Source of the DNA: Ypsolopha sequella
Lineage: Eukaryota > Arthropoda > Insecta > Lepidoptera > Ypsolophidae
Assembly: GCA_934047225.1 (NCBI GenBank)
Contig: OW203986.1
Span: 25,795,221-25,859,220, forward strand
Reading direction: 5' to 3'
Length of the DNA: 64,000 nt
The translations under genes were made by a program, and so were the position numbers. Of the stretch, positions 55,948 to 64,000 are shown piece by piece. The notes beneath the pieces are model-generated. The model was not told the origin of the DNA and searched no databases. It saw only the letters and a list, made by a program, of their open reading frames with translations. Positions within the stretch are counted from its first letter, which is position 1. The number at the start of each line of letters is the position of its first letter.

Positions 55948-56222
55948 AATTTGTGGATATATTAAGAATTTGCAATATTCCGCTAAACACTCTTACCATG
56001 CTATTCAAAATGCAGACTCAAGCACCGCCCGCCCTCCCGCATAAAACATGCACAAGCAAAGCAAGCAGTACGAGCACAAAAAAAAAGCAATTTTAAATAA
56101 CAAGCAAGAAAACTTATCGACACGTGTTTCGCCTCTAAACGAGGCATCCTTGGGATGTGTAGTCTGTCCGACCGCTCGACAGCAAATGACCAAATTGCAA
56201 ATTATTAATATATCCACAAATT
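55948..56222. mobile_element. Inverted-repeat element with a GCCTC/GAGGC hairpin inside
   Basis: 26-bp ends (55948-55973 and 56197-56222) are inverted complements with one mismatch and contain AATATATCCACAAATT. Inside, on the minus strand, lies a GCCTC-TTAG-type stem flanked by GAAACACGTGTCG, resembling a decayed hammerhead-ribozyme core. The right end continues into the block shared with 25885-25947. Confidence 0.6.
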
Positions 56223-56758
56223 CATGATGGACTTCCGCAAAGTAACGCCTTTTTCAATAAATTTTAATTTATATTTCCATTTAAATATTTTGTTAAATTA
56301 ATAGGGCAATTATCACAAAAATGATTCATTTGTTTCTATCTTGCTTAATTTCAAGAAGGGTTGTGTAAACGTCAATGACTGGAATATTCATTTCTTCAGT
56401 TTCAGAGAATTCTGAAATTAAAGGGACATTCAATTAAATTGTTTACGATTCTTTACGTTGACATTTTGCCAAGTATTTAGTATTTACTTACATAAAATTT
56501 AATTACAATGAGGATCCTGTTGGGATATGAAAACCCTGTATTACTGATATAAATAATATTACCGTAATTATTTCTTTATATTTTGTTATAAAATATAATG
56601 TTACCAATCGGCTTTTCTTTATAAATATTTATATATATAGTGGTTATTTCAATTATACACATTAATTAATGAAAGCAAGATATATTTCGAGTCCTCTTTG
56701 ACTCGGCATCAGTTGCATTCATTCAATATCAACGTACAATTTAAATAATCACTAAGTA
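56223..56758. other. Mostly unassigned; hammerhead-like motif at 56671-56720
   Basis: Apart from the repeat block up to 56262 and the minus-strand ribozyme-like motif listed separately, only AT-rich DNA is seen. Confidence 0.4.
56671..56720 (-). ncRNA. Hammerhead-ribozyme-like motif 1
   Basis: On the minus strand the order is GAATGCAA, CTGATGCC, stem GAGTC-loop-GACTC, GAAA, TATATC, TTGCTTTC. The outer strands pair at seven of eight positions (stem I), the GAGTC/GACTC stem is perfect (stem II), and CTGATG plus GAAA match most of the catalytic core. Position 9 is C instead of A and there is one extra base before stem II, so activity is doubtful. Hammerheads of this type occur in Penelope-like elements and retrozymes. 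Confidence 0.4.
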
Positions 56759-57022
56759 TACAACGTGTAACAGAAAGGTATAACCATATTTGAAGAGCTT
56801 ATTCAGTCAATGGTATAGAACAACTTTTACTATGGAACAAACCTTGTACCTCGAAAAAAAAATTACAGTTTCATATAAAAATGCAATGCTACTCGCCTGA
56901 TATGTATGGAAGGGCAGATTTTTTTTTGAGATTTCCGGGTTTGCTCCAAAGTAAAAGTTGACCTGTACCATTGACTGAATAAGATCTTCAAATATGGTTA
57001 CACATTTCTGTTACACGCTGTA
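56759..57022. mobile_element. MITE family A, copy 3
   Basis: The left end TACAACGTGTAACAG is intact and the right end reads CTGTTACACGCTGTA with one change. TA lies on both sides. It is collinear with copies 1 and 2. Confidence 0.85.
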
Positions 57023-57590
57023 TATATCAATATTTATATTTTGTTACAAATACGTAGAATCGACCCGTATAGGTAGTACAGGAGATTTTTTTTCCGTGTC
57101 CTACTTGAAGCGTCATTAAGTAACCGAGTCTCCAGTATGAATTCAAGCGGTATATTAAATTTCACTTTATATAAATCTGATATTTAAGCTCGTAAAACGT
57201 TAAGTGAAACAAATTCAAGATATGTTAACATTCGACAAGTTATATTTTTGTTTTGTTTTGTCTTTTCTTTTCTATAGAACTCGAGTCGGCTGACTAAAAG
57301 TTTAGCCTTGTACAGGTATTATACAACAAAAAAAGCTACAACTTACAAGACACATAACGACACACAATCAGCGCTACAACAATTTTAATTACAATGTTGG
57401 ATTACTTCTATAAATCTTAGGCCAACAAAGAGCCAAGTTATCTGATTATTTCATGTTATTTAAAACCAATGTAGATACAGCATACAATTAACCAGAATAA
57501 ATAATGGTATGTGGCTTTGTAACCTTTCTCTTTAATGAATCTAGAGCACTTCTAAGTGTTGGTATTACAATTTGAACAACAAGATACATC
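57023..57590. other. No supported feature
   Basis: AT-rich DNA upstream of the tRNA gene. No element was recognised. Confidence 0.4.
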
Positions 57591-57663
57591 GTTTCCGTGG
57601 TGTAGCGGTTATCACATCTGCCTAACACGCAGAAGGCCCCCGGTTCGATCCCGGGCGGAAACA
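57591..57663 (+). tRNA. tRNA-Val(AAC): tRNA-Val (anticodon AAC)
   Basis: A full cloverleaf is visible: acceptor stem GTTTCCG/CGGAAAC with discriminator A, D arm from 57600 with GTGTAGCGGTTATCAC, anticodon stem TCTGC/GCAGA with loop CTAACAC (AAC at 57624-57626), and T stem CCCGG/CCGGG with loop TTCGATC. A box TGGTGTAGCGG and B box GGTTCGATCCC are canonical. TTTTT directly follows and should end pol III transcription. CCA is not encoded, as expected in animals. The AAC anticodon is read as IAC after A34 deamination and decodes GUU/GUC/GUA. Confidence 0.97.
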
Positions 57664-57668
57664 TTTTT
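57664..57668 (+). terminator. Pol III T-run terminator of tRNA-Val
   Basis: Five T residues begin immediately after the discriminator base. Confidence 0.85.
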
Positions 57669-58682
57669 GCAAGCTTTAGTAAGATTTCTTTTCCGTATGT
57701 ACATAATAAATAAATAATAAATTTATGCAAAATTTGTTATTCCTGGGAAAGTATGAGTAATTTATGCCAAGGTTTGTTAATTGAGAAACAGTTTCGAGAT
57801 ATATTTTGGTAATATTTTATTGTTTCCACAGCAACTTAAGATTACATATAGGTCATTAATTACCTATTAAATTGGCGAAACGTTCTTACAGATTTATGAG
57901 TTCATAATTTCAGTAATTCAATAGCTATTTCCATTGTTTGGTTTTTTATTGTCATTCCTAACAAAAAATACAATAATGTTAGTACTGAAAATTGAGTTTC
58001 CTTTAAATTCTCCATACAAAACGGCAATTTCATAGGTATCTATTATTTACAATATTATATAAAATATTATCTATTATTTAAAAAAAATACTCGTGACCTT
58101 CATTTGACCTTATGCTATTTGTCATGTATGTAATGTAATTCTGTCTCTTTCTTCTCTTTGAAAAATAGATTACACACATTACCTCTATACTTTGACATAA
58201 ACACAATAACTGGTGTTTTATTATTTATTATCACACACATAATCATTTATGGCTTTGATAGAGAACATAAAAATGAAAACTGCTCGGATATCTGTCGATA
58301 TCCACCTGCAATAAAAATATATTTAATATATTAGGAGATTACTAAAAGACAAAATATTTTGTCGTTCCAAAATAAATCATTTAACGACTTGATAACCGTC
58401 AAAGTAATAAAAGTCAGCAAAACAGGGAGATACAAAGATTTTATTCCGGGAATTTTTTTCATGTTAGTAATGAAGGGCCATGAAAGGGCCATGCAACGCA
58501 CAGGGGATCTAAAAAGGCCGACTTGGGTGAATCACAAAATGATTTGAAAGTAGGATGGAGTCAGAGTTTTTTCACGCGTGCAAAAGAGACGGCATTAGAA
58601 CAGAATCATAACATAATTCATCCAAAGTGGCCTTTTTAGAAGACTAGGTGTGATCAATTCGTCTCACCATAACCCGCGAACC
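57669..58682. other. No supported feature
   Basis: AT-rich DNA. A few short frames have no recognisable motifs. Confidence 0.4.
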
Positions 58683-58725
58683 TCTCATTACTCAACCGAC
58701 CGCGTTAGAGAAATTAACTAAAAAT
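58683..58725 (+). promoter_or_regulatory. Possible 5' leader shared with 42834-42876
   Basis: CCTCTCATTA and CGCGTTAGAGAAATTAACTA recur in inverted orientation at 42834-42876. Here the block ends four to five bases before the THAP-like ATG. It may be the leader of a mobile gene or simply a repeat end. Confidence 0.4.
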
Positions 58726-58805
58726 ATGGTCTATTGCAGCGTGGCAAATTGTGCAAACACTTCTGATAAGACAAATAAGACATCCAAAGGGATTTCATTT
58801 CACTC
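58726..58805 (+). CDS. THAP-domain protein, first exon (partial)
   Basis: ATG opens a 26-codon exon reading MVYCSVANCAN, then a Lys/Thr/Ser-rich stretch, then KGISFHS. It ends at a strong donor GTAAGT (58806-58811) in phase 2. The C-x4-C spacing after the start and the G-x-x-FH motif are the signature of the THAP zinc-finger N-terminus, in which an FP normally follows FH-x. THAP domains bind DNA in animal regulators and in P-element transposases. No second exon was found downstream; an acceptor-like T-tract plus CAG near 59081 leads to an early stop. It could be a host gene with a long intron, a P-like transposon remnant or a stranded exon. Confidence 0.5.
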
Positions 58806-59157
58806 GTAAGTATTTTTGAGATGTATGTTTTGTGATATTTACAGAATAACCTTGCAGTAAATACATTTTTAACCTTTACCATGAAATATTTGATTGAGCG
58901 TTGAAATTAAACAACATTTTATCCATTGCTTGTCATAAAGAGCGTCACACATTGAGTTACAATATTAACGCCGCAATGTAATTTTTTACAAACATCAACC
59001 CGGACCTTATTGTGTCATGAGTTAGGGATGGCCACATTCCCGCAAGCTAATTCCCATAGCTTAAATTCTTTTTTTTTCAGAGAATGTACGTAATTTTTGT
59101 ACATAGTTTCCATTATTTTGGTATATAAATTAGCCATTATTTTTTATTATATAATAT
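58806..59157. other. Intron-like or intergenic DNA
   Basis: It follows the donor site of the THAP-like exon. A TTCTTTTTTTTTCAG acceptor-like site ends at 59081, but its downstream frame closes after a few codons. Confidence 0.3.
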
Positions 59158-59285
59158 AAAACCCACCTTTTTCTAATTAATCGAAACAGAATACTTAAAT
59201 TAAAAATTCACTCAATAGTTATTCAACAAAACCTTATTATCTATGTATTGTGTATGTTGCCATCGCAAAGTTTCCATAGATTTCT
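59158..59285 (+). mobile_element. TTAA MITE, internal fragment
   Basis: It matches the left half of 4720-5057: CCTTTTTCTAATTAATCGAA, AAAATTCACTCAATAGTTAT, TTATCTATGTATTGTG and TGTTGCCATCG. The outermost end is missing. Confidence 0.7.
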
Positions 59286-59446
59286 GTAAAATAAAATTAA
59301 AAAAATTGCATATTTCAACAATTATGTTAATTATTAATAATATAACTAGGCAATAGGCTTAGGTGATAAACTTAGGTTGAACAACTGTTTCGGCTCGTTA
59401 TTAGAAATAGAAAATCAATTTCAATTTAATTTCAATAAAGATCTTA

Positions 59447-59826
59447 ATAGTAGTTTATGCTACAAGGGCGAAAAGGAATAAATTACGAGGACGATTTAAA
59501 ACACGTGCGTAGCAAGTACTACGTTTTTCAATGCATAGTGTGAGGAAATAAACAACTATAATCAAAGAAAACAATTAAATTATTAAAGTTGAAAGTTACA
59601 TTGTTACAATTTTGCAAGTTATTGATTGGCTCAAAAGGATTGTATCCAGAGCCGTTAAACAGTGGAAAAAAAAGTATGACATTTATGATACACAGGAAAG
59701 GTTGCAGGTTAGCTTCTCGTAAAAAAATTCAAAAATAATAATAATAAAGCCCTAGGGCAAAATAATCGACTTTCTGTTCGGTTTTGTTGCATAAAAAGTG
59801 GGTCTTTATGAGCACTTGCATTGAAA
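59447..59826 (+). mobile_element. Foldback-containing repeat, copy 2
   Basis: Collinear with 55489-55884, but the right half of the internal hairpin is deleted after CACGTGCGTAGCAAGTACTA. The 3' end GAGCACTTGCATTGAAAA is preserved. Confidence 0.8.
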
Positions 59827-60174
59827 AAACATTTACAATATTTATATAAGTAGTGCAGTAGACTTAACCACTACGGTGCAGCAATTATTGATGAATTTAC
59901 ATAATAGCAATAATTACTATTTAATTCATACTTATATTATATAACTATAAATTAAATATTGAATATGCCAGATTTTAGACGACCAATAATACATCTTTTT
60001 GGAAGTTTAATGTCGTATTAATTGATTGTTTGATTTAATCTTTCAAAACTGAATACCAAGTCTACAAAAAAATCTGTCAAAACAAAACACGTGCGGATTC
60101 TTCTGGAACCGGCACAGAGCACGATTTCCTTAATTAGAGTTAGTCCAGGGTTCATCAGATCATTATATACACAT
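59827..60174. other. No supported feature
   Basis: AT-rich spacer with no recognised element. Confidence 0.4.
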
Positions 60175-60310
60175 GCCTATCTTCAAATGGGGTTGGCAGA
60201 GGCTACAGATTTCCATCTGCCTCTATCCTGACACACCTCTTTCGCTTCTCCATAAATCTAGTCATATTAGTCCATTTTCTTTCTCTGAATATTTATGTGA
60301 CATTTTTTTT
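60175..60310 (-). repeat. Interspersed repeat fragment (partner 26690-27060)
   Basis: GGGGTTGGCAGAGGCTACAG, TTTCCATCTGCC, ATCCTGACACACCTCTTTC and GCTTCTCCA match the 26690 block in the same order. Confidence 0.5.
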
Positions 60311-60366
60311 TGGAATTTACACGATGGTCGATCGATAGTGGCCGCCCTCCCGATCAGAAAGTCTAA

Positions 60367-60480
60367 GTAGCAAAACGTCCACAAGCACGAAACTTCTAAT
60401 GAGCTGTATGCCTAATTAGCAAACCGTCCATGTAGCAAAACGACCAACTATCAGATGGTCTGTATAGCAGAACGCCTGTA
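60367..60480 (+). repeat. Degenerate TAGCAAAACGNCC repeats
   Basis: Four versions of TAGCAAAACG(T/A)CCA occur at about 60367, 60416, 60432 and 60464 with irregular spacing. The period is not constant, so this is a motif cluster rather than a clean tandem array. Confidence 0.55.
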
Positions 60481-60569
60481 TAGGTAATCGTCATCTTTTA
60501 AATGTGTACAATCATGATCATTAGTTCATACTTACTGAATGGACCCCCGGCCATTTTTCATGACGTCCT

Positions 60570-60741
60570 GTAGCCTAAGCATGAAAACATCTCCGTATAG
60601 TTGCGTTTCAAACTACATCAAAATCGTATGGAATCTGGGAAACTGCTCGAAGCGGACAATAGCGGAACTAACAGCTACGTATTGCAACCTATGTTTAGTT
60701 TCAAACGCAACTATACGGAGATCTTTTCATGCTTAGGCTAC
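60570..60741. mobile_element. Element with 46-bp inverted arms
   Basis: 60570-60615 and 60696-60741 are inverted complements with two mismatches, containing GTAGCCTAAGCATGAAAA and CTCCGTATAGTTGCGTTT. The spacer is about 80 bp. It looks like a short MITE. The opposing open frames are by-products. Confidence 0.7.
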
Positions 60742-61479
60742 TGGTCTCAAAAATATCTTTTTCACACCATCTGCTCGACAATGTCTAATTACGAGTACAT
60801 ATCATGCAACCTCAACGTTAAGTAAGGCATTATATCTCAAGGGATATAAAGTTATATGAAAATCCCCAGGGATTAAAGTGATTTAAATTTGGAACGTCAA
60901 ATTCGTGTGGAAACTCGTGGAAAACAAATGCCCATATGGGATTGTAAAGAGGTTTGTTCGAAAATCGAACTGGCCACCATAAGCAGAATTCAACAAAAAG
61001 AAAAAAAGCGTTTACAAAGAATGTGAAACAAAAGACGGTGTTTGGTGCTGTGATTGCTGTGGTTGTGTGATTGTGTGATTGTGTTGGTGATTGATTGATT
61101 GTGTGAATTATTAAATAAATTTGTGGGATAGTACAAGTGATTTTCTGTTCATTATGAATTATTAATGTTGATAAAAAATGACGAGCTTTTTATTGTCTCG
61201 CAGAAGGTGTGAAAAGTAGAGTATGCTCCTCTGGAATAAAGCCCGTCTTTGTCTTGGGCAGCTTGAACCCCTCGCTTTACTCAGGACTCTATATAACTCC
61301 CTCGCTACGCTCAGTAGTTAACTCTAGAGTCCCTCGTTTCGCTCACGGTTCAATATGCCGCCCGTGCTTATTCCCTTAGTGCATAATCTACTATTATGAA
61401 TGTGGGATGGTGTAGCTCTGTTGTAGATGTCTTGTTGTCAGTGTGCGCGGACAGATCCTTTTCGGACTAAAATAATAGT
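60742..61479. other. Unassigned; GATTGTGT-rich patch
   Basis: At about 61040-61110 there is a GATTG/TTGTGTGATTG-rich stretch. At 61260-61350, CTCGCT(A/T)(A/T)(C/G)(T/G)CTCAG-type words recur. No gene is seen. Confidence 0.35.
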
Positions 61480-61875
61480 TATTTTCAATGCATGTGCTCG
61501 TAAAGGCCCACTTTTTATGCATCAAAACCGAACAGAAAGTCGATTATTTTGCCCTATTTATTATTTTTTTATTTTTTTATTTATTTACAATTGTTGGCTA
61601 ACCTGCAGCCTTTCCTGTGTACCATAAATGTCATACTTTTTTTTCCACTGTTTAACGGCTCTGGATACAGTCCCTTTGAGCCAATTACAATTTAAAGTTC
61701 ACAAAATTATATTTGTTTTATTTCCTCACACTATGCATTGAAAAACGTAGTATGACACACGGGCGTAAGAGCAATAAATTACTCGGTTACGTTTAAAACA
61801 CTCGCTGCGCTCGTGTTTTAAATCGTCCTCGTAATTTATTTCTTTGCGCCCTTGTAGCATAAACTACTATTAATT
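61480..61875 (-). mobile_element. Foldback-containing repeat, copy 3
   Basis: Reverse complement of 55489-55884 with both internal hairpin arms present (about 61755-61855). The ends are AATAATAGTTATTTTCAATG on the left and AAACTACTATTAAT on the right, so short AATAGTAGTT-like terminal inverted repeats are likely. Confidence 0.8.
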
Positions 61876-62239
61876 TTTTGACGTCAGAAAAACGTTATCT
61901 AATTATTACTTAGCTCTGAAACTTTGCAATTTTTTTCGTTATGCGCATAGAACGGACAGCAATCACAATGCAATAACTTAGCATCTTTCCTCAAATTCAC
62001 CTTCGACTCCTTAACTTCTTCAATTTAGTTTTCCTTATATTGGGTTTTGTTTAAGTTAACAAGAGAAACAAGTTTGTGATAAGGGTTCCGTTGTCATGGC
62101 AACGTTTGATGTCTTCTGATGTGCCTATAGGTGTAACAAGGGCAATCAATCCACCAGGCCCTTTATAGGGCCTTTGATCCTGAAAACTGAAACATCGGTA
62201 AATTAATATCGCTACAATTAATTGGGATGTTATACTAGT
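61876..62239. other. No supported feature
   Basis: Unassigned DNA. The short minus-strand frame at 62051-62257 has no motif. Confidence 0.4.
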
Positions 62240-62512
62240 GGCAAGATCTTGCTGCAAGCGGGGTCATAAAACGTGTTTTTCCTAGTGTTGTGCTTGCGTC
62301 GAACAACGCTATCGATAGAACTAAAATAGTGAGAAACGTATGCGGTTCAAAACAATTGGAAGGCGATCAAAAGATAACGGTTACTTTTATTATTTATTTG
62401 TTAATAAGAGTAATTACGATGACGATGACTATTAATGTTATTTAATAATTAGCAATCATTAATCAATCATTATTATTTGTCTTTGTTTATCATCATAGTT
62501 TTTATTTTTAAG
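62240..62512 (+). repeat. Two-copy dispersed repeat (partner 40732-40980)
   Basis: It shares the blocks listed for 40732-40980 in the same order, with a small insertion (CAATCATTAATCAATCATTA) near the right end. Confidence 0.7.
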
Positions 62513-62755
62513 TTAATACAATAAAATTAAATACAATAAAATAAAATAATTTATTAATAATAAATGCACACACAAAAAAATTAGACTTATTGTTTCATTT
62601 TAAGCGCGTTGTGCTTCAATACGCTTTGCCATAAGACACATTAGCGAGAGTGAGCGCGTGATATGGTTCACTATACTTGCACTTTTCACTACCCCGCGTG
62701 CAGCGAGATATTGCGAACAGTTTAGTATAATTTCGAAGCTAAATATAGGTTACTA
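62513..62755. other. No supported feature
   Basis: AT-rich then mixed DNA without recognised elements. Confidence 0.4.
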
Positions 62756-62952
62756 AAGGACGCCCCACGGCGTTGTTCCCGTGGATCCCGTTTCTCCCGA
62801 TCCCGTGGGAATTCCCTAAAATACTCGTACCTTCTTAGCGGTTGTCTATATCATACAAGGAATCTATAATCCAAATTTCATGAGGTACAGCCGTTTCGTC
62901 CAGAATTTGATACATCAGTCAGGCAGGTTAATCTTTTATAAATATAGATTGT
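62756..62952 (+). repeat. Probable SINE/Helitron-type interspersed fragment
   Basis: GTTCCCGTGGATCCCG, GATCCCGTGGGAATTCC, CCAAATTTCATGAGGTACAG and a TTATAAATATAGATT end form a pattern I recall from lepidopteran interspersed repeats. There is only one copy here and no clear termini. Confidence 0.4.
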
Positions 62953-63151
62953 TTTTACATGATTTCCAAACTCAGAGTAAATAATGCATAGTCTCGTAGC
63001 CAAGTGAAGTCTTTGCGATTGAACTCAGTACAGAAGAAGCCATGTTTTTTTTACATAATTACACGCATCGCTTAAATTATTACAAAATGTAAGTATAAAT
63101 TGTGTTTTTTTTTTACTTCGTAAGACTTTGAAAATTTATAAATCTTTGTTA

Positions 63152-63417
63152 TACAAGGTGACTTTTTGATCATCGTCCAAATTCATACTTGTGGCTTGGT
63201 AAGTGATCAGTATCATGGATCAATAACAATTTTGGTGAAATTCGTAAAATGAAATTTCGACTCCCCATAGTGATTCACTCGGGACTGGAACTGAATTTAT
63301 ATGGGAAGCCGAAATTTCATTTTACGAATTTCACAAAAATTGTTACTGATCCAAGATACTGATCACTTATCAAGCCTCCAGTATGAATTTGGACAATGAT
63401 CAAAAAGTCACCTTGTA
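63152..63417. mobile_element. MITE family B, copy 2 (TA target)
   Basis: The ends TACAAGGTGACTTTTTGATC and GATCAAAAAGTCACCTTGTA are exact inverted complements. The arms continue for over 100 bp, including CGTAAAATGAAATTTCGACT. TA flanks both ends (63150-63151 and 63418-63419). It is better preserved than the copy at 30687. Confidence 0.9.
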
Positions 63418-63565
63418 TATAAAATTAGTGTCACTATCGTATCGATGATATAAATAGATTACATGTTGTATATTATTTTATAAAAAATGCCCACGCAAAA
63501 ATATCTGTTAAGTGTACGTCATAAGCAATGCACGTGTTCTAAATATGTTTGAACCGTTTCATCAG

Positions 63566-63737
63566 TCCATCCATCAGCCTAGTTCGTCCACTGCTGGACA
63601 TAAGCCTTTCCAAGACTTTGCCACTACCGGCGGTCATTCTGGAAGAATTGCCCATACTCACATACGCTGGGCAGGCGGGTTGGTGAGCGCGGTACCGGAA
63701 CCCTCGCACCAGTGACGCCACTGCCTGTTACCAGTCT
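63566..63737 (-). repeat. SINE-like repeat with RTE-type 3' end, copy 6 (5' truncated)
   Basis: Reversed, it runs from AGACTGGTAACAGGCAGTGG to GTCCAGCAGTGGACGAACTA and GGCTGATGGATGG. The first half of the family consensus is absent, as expected of incomplete reverse transcription. Confidence 0.8.
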
Positions 63738-63904
63738 AGTCACCGCAAACGAATTTCCGAAATATTTTTAAAGGTGACGTCATCAAATATTTTCGCCAGC
63801 TCAATGGCACGGACGGACTGCTAGGTTACACGATAATAAATTGAATTGAAAATTTAAATTTATTTCCTTTCTTTATTTATCAATGGTAAAACAAGAAAAA
63901 TAGG

Positions 63905-63955
63905 TACTCGATATATTTCGGCCCAAGGTTTGGGGCCGTCATCAGTCGAATGCAA
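63905..63955 (-). ncRNA. Hammerhead-ribozyme-like motif 2
   Basis: The minus strand reads ATTCGA, CTGATGA (63945-63939), C, stem GGCCC-loop-GGGCC (63937-63920), GAAA (63919-63916), TATA, TCGAGT. CTGATGA and GAAA are exact core matches. ATTCGA and TCGAGT can pair at six positions with one G-U. One extra C precedes stem II, as in motif 1. It lies near the window edge, so the parent element is not visible. Confidence 0.45.
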
Positions 63956-64000
63956 CAAAGTATTGACAAATAAGTTAGGTATATGAAATAAAAAAGTAGA

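Overview
The window looks like an insect chromosome, most probably lepidopteran. The evidence is indirect: an AT-rich background, short DNA transposons packed densely between relics of non-LTR retrotransposons, a BEL/Pao LTR retrotransposon, and repeat families whose ends (GTCT-rich block with GGTTCCGTAC inverted ends, GAATTTGAATTT tails, CAGCAGTGGAC...CTGATGGATGG tails) I associate from memory with moth and butterfly genomes. No complete multi-exon host gene is visible. The region is best read as intergenic or deep intronic DNA built from transposable elements. The only confidently functional host gene is a tRNA-Val(AAC) at 57591-57663. A possible first exon of a THAP-domain protein lies at 58726-58805.

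The dominant feature is an apparently intact BEL/Pao retrotransposon at 14904-22161. Its two 773-bp LTRs appear identical by eye and it is flanked by a 4-5 bp target duplication. It has a gag ORF (518 codons, three zinc knuckles) and a pol region with protease, reverse transcriptase, RNase H, integrase and a C-terminal DUF5641-like tail. Gag and pol lie in the same frame and are separated by a single UAG. That UAG is followed by an inverted repeat whose 5' arm is present twice, which suggests programmed stop-codon readthrough.

Layout: 1-14.9 kb holds scattered short elements (tRNA-Lys-derived SINE copies, a TTAA-flanked MITE, a 16-bp tandem array, hairpin elements). 14.9-22.2 kb is the BEL/Pao element. 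22.8-23.7 kb is a decayed LINE split by a MITE. 24-35 kb is a MITE field with several two-copy families. 35-38 kb holds LINE fragments, one interrupted by a 632-bp solo LTR whose removal restores the LINE frame. 39-52 kb has five dispersed families, several in inverted pairs, and a 45-bp x 4 minisatellite at 49946-50125 whose variation looks codon-structured on the minus strand. 52-64 kb has foldback elements, the tRNA, the THAP-like exon, and three minus-strand hammerhead-ribozyme-like motifs.

The items most worth following up are the gag-pol readthrough signal, the coding-constrained minisatellite, the hammerhead-like motifs and the solo LTR nested in a LINE. All family names are from memory and from motifs read by eye; no search was run.
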